Source of the DNA: Salinispira pacifica
GTDB taxonomy: Bacteria > Spirochaetota > Spirochaetia > DSM-27196 > Salinispiraceae
DNA length: 64,000 nt
NCBI RefSeq assembly: GCF_000507245.1
Contig: NC_023035.1
Location: 757,001 to 821,000 of the forward strand
Direction of reading: 5' to 3'
The notes beneath the pieces are model-generated. The model saw nothing but the letters and a program-made list of their open reading frames with translations. It did no database searches and had not been told where the DNA came from. The position numbers were made by a program, and so were the translations under genes. Position 1 is the first letter of the stretch, and each line of letters opens with the position of its first letter. Of this stretch, positions 54,188 through 60,946 are shown piece after piece.

Positions 54188-55210
54188 GTGGCAACACAAA
54201 AAGATGTGGCACGGCTGGCTGACGTATCGTTTATCACCGTCTCCCGTGTCATAAACGATAAGGGGAACGTGAAACCCGATACACGGGAGCGGGTGCTGAA
54301 GGCCATTAAGGAGCTGAACTACTACCCCAACAGCTTCGCCCAGGGATTAACCGCAAACCGTGTGAACACAATAGCCGTTATGCCTCATCTTTCGAATGCC
54401 GTGGGAGTGGAAGAAACATCATATTACCGTCGTCTGCTGATCGGTATCGAAAAATACTGCATGCAGGCAGGCTTCGATATTCTTCTCTCCACACAGCGGG
54501 AACGGGACGAACACTTTGATTTTCTCCGCCCCTACTATCAGCGCAAAGCAGACGGATTAATACTTCTGGGAATTGATAAGGCCCACATAGATTATCAGAA
54601 AGTGCTGGAGGATGAGATCCCCTGTGTGATTATCGGCGAACACGGAACTCATCCCGAGATATGCCATCTGGATTCGGATAACAGCTGGGGAACCCGGCTT
54701 ATCAGCGAGTATCTTATCAATCATGGACATCGGCGCATTGCCTATCTTCATGTTGACCGCTGGACACAGGATACCACTGACCGTCTGGAAAGTTTCAAAC
54801 GGATACTGGGTGAGCGGAGGATCGAATTCCCTGAGGAGTATTTACTTTACGGAGATTTCACCATGGAGTCCGGCAGGACAGCTGCGAGGAAAATCGCATC
54901 GATGAAAAACCGACCCACTGCGGTCATTGCGGCCACCGATCTGATGGCCCTGGGGCTGCTGGAAGGTGCATCTGAAGTGGGACTCAGAATTCCCGAGGAT
55001 CTTTCCATTGCGGGATTCGACGGTCACGAAATTACCGCCTACACCAATCCTCCTCTTGCCACCGTGGTACAGGATCTTGAGGGTATGGGTTATGAAGCCG
55101 CCCGCTCGCTTATCCGGCAGATACACGGAGAACCCCTGGATAAACGGGAAATTATTTTCCCTGTGGTATTTGAACCCCGGGGAAGCATTCATGCCTGCAG
55201 CAGTGAGTGA
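54188..55210 (+). CDS. LacI-family transcriptional repressor
   Basis: The N-terminal helix-turn-helix TQKDVARLADVSFITVSRV plus hinge NYYPNSFAQGL is standard for LacI proteins. The effector domain carries LGIDKAHIDY, CHLDSDNSWGTRLISEYLI, AATDLMALGLLEGA and SIAGFDGHEITAYTNPPL. I chose the GTG at 54188, with GGAGG six bases upstream, over the ATG at 54170, which has none. Its likely targets are the two TGTTTnCGnAAACA-type sites between the phosphorylase and the permease genes. It is probably released by a beta-glucan oligosaccharide or a product of it. Confidence 0.93.
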   Translation: MATQKDVARLADVSFITVSRVINDKGNVKPDTRERVLKAIKELNYYPNSFAQGLTANRVNTIAVMPHLSNAVGVEETSYYRRLLIGIEKYCMQAGFDILLSTQRERDEHFDFLRPYYQRKADGLILLGIDKAHIDYQKVLEDEIPCVIIGEHGTHPEICHLDSDNSWGTRLISEYLINHGHRRIAYLHVDRWTQDTTDRLESFKRILGERRIEFPEEYLLYGDFTMESGRTAARKIASMKNRPTAVIAATDLMALGLLEGASEVGLRIPEDLSIAGFDGHEITAYTNPPLATVVQDLEGMGYEAARSLIRQIHGEPLDKREIIFPVVFEPRGSIHACSSE

Positions 55211-55290
55211 TACCGGCGTAATCCGCCGGATCAGATTATTCCAACGAAAGTCACAGACCTGCCCTCAGGGGCAGTACAGGATGAGAAATC

Positions 55291-56670
55291 ATGAACATAG
55301 ACAAATTTATTCTCAGCTCCAAAGATGGAGGCCAGAAGCTTCAACAGACAAATCCGGGAGATTATATTTCACCTCTCCCGGAGAATGGAAAGGCTTCTGC
55401 AGATATTGAAACAGACCTGAACCGAACCCGTCAGGAGATTATGGGATTCGGCGGCGCCTTTACGGAAGCCGCCGCACTGAGTCTTTCGAAATTGAATCCC
55501 CGGCTGAGAGAGGAGGCTCTTGAGGCCTACTTCCACCCTGAGCGGGGTCATGGATATTCCCTGGGCAGAGTGCACATTCACAGCTGCGACTTTGCCCTCT
55601 CCAATTACACCTATGTGGAAGAACACGATGAGAGTCTGGATAGCTTCGATATTTCCCATGACCGTGAGCATATTATTCCCATGATCCGGGATGCCTTCCG
55701 CATGGCATCGAAAGATCTGAAATTACTGGCCTCTCCCTGGAGTCCTCCGGGCTGGATGAAAACCAACGGGGAGATGAACAACGGAGGGAAACTGCTTCCC
55801 CGGTACCGGGATGCCTGGGCCCGGTACTATGTGAAATTTATCCGGGCATATGATCAGGAAGAAATTCCGCTGTGGGGCATCAGCGTACAGAATGAACCTG
55901 CTGCGGTACAAATCTGGGATTCCTGCATATTTTCCGGAGAAGAAGAGCGGGATTTCGTGCGTGACCACCTGGGACCCTGTCTCCGGGAAAACGGTCTGAA
56001 AGATATCAAGCTGCTGATCTGGGATCATAACAGGGATATTATGGCGGAGCGGGCTGAAGCCGTGCTCTCGGACCCTGAGGCAGCCCAATATGTGTGGGGT
56101 ACGGGATACCACTGGTATGTATCCGAAGAGTTCTCCAATCTGTCCCGTGTACACGATGCATTTCCCGATAAGCATCTTCTGTTTACCGAAGGGTGTCAGG
56201 AAGGGGGGTGCAAAATCGGCGAATGGTTCACCGGGGAACGCTACGCCCGAAATATGATCGGCGACTTCAACAACTGGTGTGAAGGATATATCGACTGGAA
56301 TCTGGTGCTGGATGAAACCGGCGGCCCGAACCATGTGAACAATCTCTGCGATGCTCCGATTATCGCCGACACCCTGAACGACAGGCTGATATATAACTCA
56401 TCCTACTACTACATCGGTCATTTCAGCCGCTTTGTTCCCCCGGGATCCAAAGCCCTTGAACTCTCCCGGAAAGCAACCGGAGCCGCTTCCCATGCCGGAG
56501 AAGAGGACCGGATCCTTTGGGCTGCGTTCCTGCGCCCCGACGGCTCCATTGCGGCTGTGGCAATGAACGAAGGCGATGACGGGCAAAGCAGCACTCTGAG
56601 AATCGGAGCGCAGGGCTTCGAATTGAGACTTCCCGCACACAGTATCGCCACCATAATCCTGAAAGCCTGA
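55291..56670 (+). CDS. GH30 glycoside hydrolase, cytosolic
   Basis: This 459-residue clan GH-A beta-glycosidase has no signal peptide. The acid/base is E202 in ISVQNEP and the nucleophile is E300 in LFTEGCQ. MGFGGAFTEAAA and SPWSPPGWMKTNGEM are the family start and loop. The C-terminal beta-structured segment (about 395-459) is the side domain typical of GH30. Activities in the family include beta-glucosidase and beta-1,6-glucanase. Next to a laminarin-type locus, cutting beta-1,6 branches or glucosyl ends of imported fragments is plausible. It begins 80 bases after the LacI gene, and the ribosome site is weak (AGGATGAG). Confidence 0.9.
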   Translation: MNIDKFILSSKDGGQKLQQTNPGDYISPLPENGKASADIETDLNRTRQEIMGFGGAFTEAAALSLSKLNPRLREEALEAYFHPERGHGYSLGRVHIHSCDFALSNYTYVEEHDESLDSFDISHDREHIIPMIRDAFRMASKDLKLLASPWSPPGWMKTNGEMNNGGKLLPRYRDAWARYYVKFIRAYDQEEIPLWGISVQNEPAAVQIWDSCIFSGEEERDFVRDHLGPCLRENGLKDIKLLIWDHNRDIMAERAEAVLSDPEAAQYVWGTGYHWYVSEEFSNLSRVHDAFPDKHLLFTEGCQEGGCKIGEWFTGERYARNMIGDFNNWCEGYIDWNLVLDETGGPNHVNNLCDAPIIADTLNDRLIYNSSYYYIGHFSRFVPPGSKALELSRKATGAASHAGEEDRILWAAFLRPDGSIAAVAMNEGDDGQSSTLRIGAQGFELRLPAHSIATIILKA

Positions 56671-56680
56671 AACCCTGTCA

Positions 56681-56764
56681 GCTGGGAAGTCAGTGAGCTG
56701 GGAAGTCAGTGAGCTGAAATTCAGTCAGCCGGTGAGGCAGTCAGCCGGTGAGGCAGTCAGCCGG
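56681..56764. repeat. Two families of 16-bp tandem repeats after the GH30 gene
   Basis: GCTGGGAAGTCAGTGA occurs at 56681-56696 and 56697-56712. TCAGCCGGTGAGGCAG occurs at 56725-56740 and 56741-56756, with a half copy after it. The two units share a GTCAG core, so one may have drifted from the other. There are no spacers of unique sequence, so this is not a CRISPR array. Confidence 0.85.
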
Positions 56765-56772
56765 CGGGGAAA

Positions 56773-56801
56773 CACGGAGCGGGAATTTCACCCGCCCCGT
56801 G
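56773..56801. terminator. Hairpin between convergent genes
   Basis: CACGG-A-GCGGG pairs with CCCGC-C-CCGTG around a 7-base loop, one mismatch in eleven. It lies between the GH30 stop and the stop of the ketoacyl-synthase gene. It has no T-run and may act as a weak bidirectional terminator. Confidence 0.45.
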
Positions 56802-56821
56802 CATTACATCTACGCCGGGTC

Positions 56822-58183
56822 TTACACCCGCTCCAGCACGGCCCCTGCGTAGGTGAACCCGCCTCCGAAGGCGGTGAGCCCCAGGGTGCCGGGCAGGCTG
56901 CCGCTGCTTCCTGCAGCTGTGCCGGTTTGGCCCAGTTCATCCGCATTGCTGAGAATTTGCTCAATACAGAGGGGAATGGTTGATGAAGAGGTATTGCCCC
57001 AGTCCCTGATCATGGAAAATACCCGTGAACTGTCCAGTTTCATCCGCTGGCGCACAGCGTTGATAATCCGCTGGTTCGCCTGGTGGGGTACGATCAGCTC
57101 CAGCGCCTTGGCGTTGAATCCCGAAGCCTTGGCTGCCGAGTCCAGGGATGAGATCATGGCCCGCACCGCTTTCTGATAAATTACCGGTCCTTCCATGCTG
57201 ATATACTCATTTTCGGCGTTTCCGCCCCCCTGCTCATGAAGAGGTACGGTGAGTGCCTGTTCAGTATCGGGGCTTGCGTACAATGACGGGCGGTGAATCC
57301 GGTAGAGGGGTTTCAGCCCCTTTTCCCCTGCGGGTCCGCCGTCTGCCGTTGCGCAGATCAGCGTAGCGGTTGCCGCATCCCCGAAGATGGGGGCGGTTGA
57401 GGGATCGCTGCTGTCCAGGCGCCTGGAGAGCAGTTCCGTGGTAATCAGCAGAATGGGTTTCCCGCCTCCGGTACTGAGCAGGGCATCATGGGCCAGCTGG
57501 AGACCGTAGATGTATCCCGAGCAGGCTGCGGAAAAGTCCATGGCGGGAATTTCCGTACTGCCGTCGCTTCCCGGCAGCCTGTCCAGAACACGGCATGCCA
57601 GGGAGGGAGTAATATTGTCAGGTGTTCCGGTTGATAGGTATATGCCCCCCAGATCTCCTGCTTTGAGATTAAATTGGGTCATCAGCCCGGATGCGGCTTC
57701 CACCGCCATACCCACGGCGCTTTGATCATCCGACGCCCAGCGTCGCCGCTGAATTCCTGTTCGCTTTACAATATCTTCGGGACTCCAGCTGGGACAGAGC
57801 TGTGAAATTTCTTCGTTTTCCAGTACCCGCGAACCGGCGGAGTGGGCGACTCCGGCAATCCCCACAATAATCCCGGAAGAAGTTCCGGATTTTTCGTGCT
57901 GTGTTCCGCCCTTTTTTTCCCCCTGTGTTCCTGTTGGGGCCGGCGTCCGGCTGTCCCGGAACTGAAGGGGTTCCAGCCTGATCACCGGGGTTCCCGGTTC
58001 TTCCCGGGTGGGAGGTTTGGGTACCGCCGCATCCTCGGTGAGCAGCCGGATCAGCGGGGTCCCCACTGCAACCTCATCTCCGATTTCCACCAGCAGGTCC
58101 CGCACCGTGCCGGAAATGGGGGCGGCAATCTCTGTGACCGCCTTGTCCGCTTCCACACTGGCGATCAGATCCCCTTCTTTCAC
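56822..58183 (-). CDS. Lipoyl domain (3' part) fused to beta-ketoacyl-ACP synthase III
   Basis: Residues 1-48 are the rest of a lipoyl/biotinyl domain, with the modified lysine K14 in VEADKAV and the usual PISGTV and GTPLIRL strands. The first strands are encoded just upstream in another frame. A Pro/Gly-rich linker (50-103) follows. Residues 104-453 are a KAS III (FabH-like) domain with the Cys-His-Asn triad intact: C221 in DFSAACSGYIYG, H367 in VPHQANQR and N397 in DWGNTSSSTIPL. KAS III condenses a short acyl group with malonyl-ACP to start fatty acids. The lipoyl arm beside it implies an acyl group arriving from the E1 part upstream. One base missing in the GGG (58189-58191, minus strand) separates this frame from the E1 frame. 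The first in-frame codon is therefore probably not a real start. Confidence 0.85.
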   Translation of the reverse strand: MKEGDLIASVEADKAVTEIAAPISGTVRDLLVEIGDEVAVGTPLIRLLTEDAAVPKPPTREEPGTPVIRLEPLQFRDSRTPAPTGTQGEKKGGTQHEKSGTSSGIIVGIAGVAHSAGSRVLENEEISQLCPSWSPEDIVKRTGIQRRRWASDDQSAVGMAVEAASGLMTQFNLKAGDLGGIYLSTGTPDNITPSLACRVLDRLPGSDGSTEIPAMDFSAACSGYIYGLQLAHDALLSTGGGKPILLITTELLSRRLDSSDPSTAPIFGDAATATLICATADGGPAGEKGLKPLYRIHRPSLYASPDTEQALTVPLHEQGGGNAENEYISMEGPVIYQKAVRAMISSLDSAAKASGFNAKALELIVPHQANQRIINAVRQRMKLDSSRVFSMIRDWGNTSSSTIPLCIEQILSNADELGQTGTAAGSSGSLPGTLGLTAFGGGFTYAGAVLERV

Positions 58184-59703
58184 CTCTTCCCTGCCTTCAC
58201 CAGGTATTCGATGACGGTCACCATTTCATCCGAGGGGCTGGAACCGATGGCTTCAACCAGGAATTCACCCTCTCCGGCGCTTACCGGTTTATCCCAGTCC
58301 ATATCACCCTGAAGCATTTCAACCGCCGCTTCAAGAATTTCCCGGTAGGATGGAAGTACCTCCAGCTGATTGCCGAAGTTGCAGGGAACATAGGTGTCTT
58401 CCCGAACCACCCGCCGTGAGCTGAAACCTCCGGATAATTCCTCACTGAGATACGCCAGGATTTCCGCCCCGAAGCCTGACGACCGGTTATCCTCATGGGC
58501 GATGATCACCCGGCGGCTTGCGGCCACAGATTCCCGTACCATATCCTTGTCCCAGGGGGAAAGGGATCTCAGATCGATCAGGTCCACCTCAACTCCCTTC
58601 TCTTCCAGAGCTGCCGCGGTCTTGGCCATGAGAGGGATGGTGTTCCCCCAGCCGATGAGACTGATGTCCGAGCCGGAACGGATGCGCCGGGCCTTGCCCA
58701 CCGGGACAAAATGCTTGGCGATATCCGGGCTGGTTGCCCTGTTTCGGTCGTTCAGACAGTTTTTCGGATAGAAAAAGAGGGTGGGGCGTCCCGACTCGTA
58801 GGCCGCATTCAGCAGGCCGGCGGCGTCTCCGGCGGACGAGGGCATGACCACATCCACTCCGGGGGTGTGAACCGCAAGGGCTTCCAGGCTGGACGCATGA
58901 AAGGGGCCCAGCCCGGGCTTGTAGCCTCCGGAGGTGATCATGAGAATTGCCGGGGCCTCCCAGCCGCCGTCGGTTCTCCAGTACATGCTGCCCATTTCGG
59001 AGAAAATCTGGTTGTAGGCCAGGGGGAGAAAGTCTGCGAACTGAATGAATCCCACCGGCCTGCCTCCCGCAAGGGCCCGGCCGACGCTTACCCCCGCAAT
59101 GGTGGATTCACTCAACGGACTGTTCAGAACCCGCCCGGGGTTGGCTGTGCTCAGCCCCTTGGTAATGCCGAACACATCGCCCTTGGGATCCTCAATATCC
59201 TCCCCGAACAGGCTCAGCCGCCGGTCCTTTTCCAGGCGCAGCCGGAAACTCTCCCTGATGGCTTCGATCATGGTCAGGCTCGGCTGTTCACCCTCCGGCG
59301 CAGGACCTTCATGGCTGCCCCGGTATTCTTCGGTTTTCAGGTAGGCGGGGGCAAGGGGGCGTTTTGCATCGAACACCGAATCGGGCTCCGGTGAGCGGCG
59401 GCTGCGGTCGGCGGCCTGATGTACTTCCTCCCGCACCTCCTCTTCAAGAGAGGTGATTTCATCCTCGCTCATTCCCGATTCCAGAAGAAGGTTCCGGCAA
59501 TGAACCAGGGGGTCCCTGGTGGAGGCCGAGCGGCCGATATCCTCGGCGCTGCGGTATACGCTCTGGTCGTCTGCATTGGTATGATTGGAAATCCGGTCAA
59601 CCTGGAAAATGACGATTGCCGGCTTCCGGGTTTCCCGCATTTCGTTAACCACCCGGGAAAGCCCGGCATGGGACTCGGTTATATTGCAGCCGTCAATCCT
59701 CAC
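58180..59703 (-). CDS. E1-alpha C-terminus, complete E1-beta and start of lipoyl domain
   Basis: This open frame continues the E1-alpha of the next entry from VRIDGCNITESHAGLSRVV through the usual C-terminal helices. A linker (about residues 100-135) follows. A complete transketolase-like E1-beta domain comes next (MIEAIRESFRLRLEKDRRL, LFGEDIEDPKG, RVLNSPLSESTIAGVSVG, ending CNFGNQLEVLPSYREILEA). At its end FLVEAIGSSPSDEMVTVIEYLVKAG is the first part of a lipoyl domain that continues in the KAS III frame. The order alpha-beta in one chain is known in some 2-oxoacid dehydrogenases, but the lipoyl-KAS III continuation is unusual. The apparent ATG at 59703 arises only because of a lost base upstream and is not a credible start. 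Confidence 0.85.
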   Translation of the reverse strand: MRIDGCNITESHAGLSRVVNEMRETRKPAIVIFQVDRISNHTNADDQSVYRSAEDIGRSASTRDPLVHCRNLLLESGMSEDEITSLEEEVREEVHQAADRSRRSPEPDSVFDAKRPLAPAYLKTEEYRGSHEGPAPEGEQPSLTMIEAIRESFRLRLEKDRRLSLFGEDIEDPKGDVFGITKGLSTANPGRVLNSPLSESTIAGVSVGRALAGGRPVGFIQFADFLPLAYNQIFSEMGSMYWRTDGGWEAPAILMITSGGYKPGLGPFHASSLEALAVHTPGVDVVMPSSAGDAAGLLNAAYESGRPTLFFYPKNCLNDRNRATSPDIAKHFVPVGKARRIRSGSDISLIGWGNTIPLMAKTAAALEEKGVEVDLIDLRSLSPWDKDMVRESVAASRRVIIAHEDNRSSGFGAEILAYLSEELSGGFSSRRVVREDTYVPCNFGNQLEVLPSYREILEAAVEMLQGDMDWDKPVSAGEGEFLVEAIGSSPSDEMVTVIEYLVKAGKR

Positions 59704-60314
59704 AATGGGGATGCCGTAAAAGCTTTCAGCTTCGCCGTCGGGGTAGAGAAAAAGGTTTGCCCCTTGGTCTGGGTGGATATTGCGTACACATTATCCTCAA
59801 TAAAATAGAGGACCGGAAGCCGTTCCCTCACAGAATGAGCAATGGATTCCAGAACCTCACCCTCCTGGGTCATCCCGTCCCCCAGAGCACAGAGAACCAC
59901 CGGGCTGCCCTCCTGATCCTTCACCTCGGCGGCAATACCCGCCGCCGGAAGGGCATTGTTTCCAACCGGACCGGCCAGGCTGAGAACCTTATGCCGGGGA
60001 TCGCTGATGTGAGCGGACATCTGCCTCCCCCGTGAATGGGAGGCATCTTTACAGAAGAGGCTGTGAAAAAACATCTCGCTGCTCACCCCCCGGGCCAGCA
60101 TCAAAGCCTTGTCCCGATAATGGCAATGGAGCCAGTCCTGCTCCCCGAGAATATCTTCCAGTACTACTGAACCTTCGTGTCCGGCTCCGGAAACATGGAA
60201 GAAGGCTTCCCCCCGCTTGGTAAACTGATCCTCCAGGCGGTCCACCTCCCGGGCACTGAGCATATATCGGTAAAATCGGCGCAACTGGTTTTGAGTAAGG
60301 TCTTTTCTCGTCAT
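59700..60314 (-). CDS. 2-oxoacid dehydrogenase E1-alpha, N-terminal two thirds
   Basis: The true start of the fused gene is the ATG at 60314, with AGGAG eight bases upstream. The 204 residues cover the thiamine-diphosphate part of E1-alpha: AGHEGSVVLEDIL, YRDKALMLARG, GRQMSAHISDP, and the ThDP motif GDGMTQEG (from 145) through to N175. The frame leaves the protein at STPTAKLK. The normal continuation DGEAESFYGIPIVRIDG is one base over, so one C is missing from the CCCC encoded at 59740-59743 (GGGG on the plus strand). Joined with the two downstream frames it makes a 1164-residue protein that decarboxylates a 2-oxoacid. The keto acid (pyruvate or branched-chain) cannot be settled from sequence. 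Confidence 0.87.
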   Translation of the reverse strand: MTRKDLTQNQLRRFYRYMLSAREVDRLEDQFTKRGEAFFHVSGAGHEGSVVLEDILGEQDWLHCHYRDKALMLARGVSSEMFFHSLFCKDASHSRGRQMSAHISDPRHKVLSLAGPVGNNALPAAGIAAEVKDQEGSPVVLCALGDGMTQEGEVLESIAHSVRERLPVLYFIEDNVYAISTQTKGQTFFSTPTAKLKAFTASPL

Positions 60315-60365
60315 ACTATCTCCTGCGAGTGTTGGCTGAGGCTAGGATCAGATGGTAGGGTATAA

Positions 60366-60380
60366 TTGAATCAAATTCAA
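60366..60380. promoter_or_regulatory. Palindrome upstream of the E1-lipoyl-KAS III gene
   Basis: TTGAAT-CAA-ATTCAA has perfect 6-bp arms and lies 52 bases before the fused gene's ATG. It also lies in the 161-base divergent gap before the DUF3820 gene. Its place fits an operator for a fatty-acid-type regulator, but no regulator is linked. Confidence 0.4.
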
Positions 60381-60475
60381 CAAAAACAGCGGGCTATTCC
60401 CTAATTATTTAGTGAGGTATACACTGAGGATGGAACTCCGCAGATCAGTATCGGCGGAGCACGAGGAGTGGGGCC

Positions 60476-60739
60476 ATGGAAGAACGGCAGGCTGAGGACG
60501 GTGAGCAGATTCTCCTTGAAATAGCCAATACCCAAATGCCCTTCGGACGCTACGCAGGACGTTATCTTGTGGATCTTCCCGAAGCCTATGTACTCTGGTT
60601 CAGGGAAAAGGGATTTCCCGGGGGACGACTGGGGGTGCTTATGGAGAATTTGCTTGAAATTAAAGTCAACGGCCTGGAGAAGATGGTCCGGCCCCTCTGC
60701 AGGGATGCAGCATACCGGCGCAGACGGTTCCCGGGGTGA
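60476..60739 (+). CDS. DUF3820 family small protein
   Basis: This 87-residue cytoplasmic protein matches the DUF3820 pattern: MPFGRYAGRYLVDLPEAYVLWF, then GGRLGVLMENLLEIKVNGLE. The domain often occurs alone or next to nucleases or helicases, and its role is not established. GAGGAG lies 9 bases before the ATG. It is divergent from the fused E1-KAS III gene. A minus-strand open frame covering the same region has no family pattern and is rejected. Confidence 0.85.
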   Translation: MEERQAEDGEQILLEIANTQMPFGRYAGRYLVDLPEAYVLWFREKGFPGGRLGVLMENLLEIKVNGLEKMVRPLCRDAAYRRRRFPG

Positions 60740-60946
60740 TTTCCGGTTCATTCCGGTATCTTGTATCCCATTCCATTGTTTCTCAAAATGATGAAATTTG
60801 CAATTTATCCCGGTTTTTATCGAGATTTCAGGTAAAATCTCCCAAAGACCGGACATATGGTGCTATATTTTAGGAAGGCGGATTCGGAAATCATCGATTT
60901 TTGATTCGCCCGTTCCCAAGCGGAGGAGTATTTAGGAGTGATCTAT

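Noticed and set aside
56681-56764. Short repeats as a CRISPR array
   Set aside because: Units are directly adjacent, with no unique spacers and no cas genes.
60401-60856. Minus-strand open frame over the DUF3820 gene
   Set aside because: The plus-strand gene has a ribosome site and a clear family pattern. The minus frame has neither.
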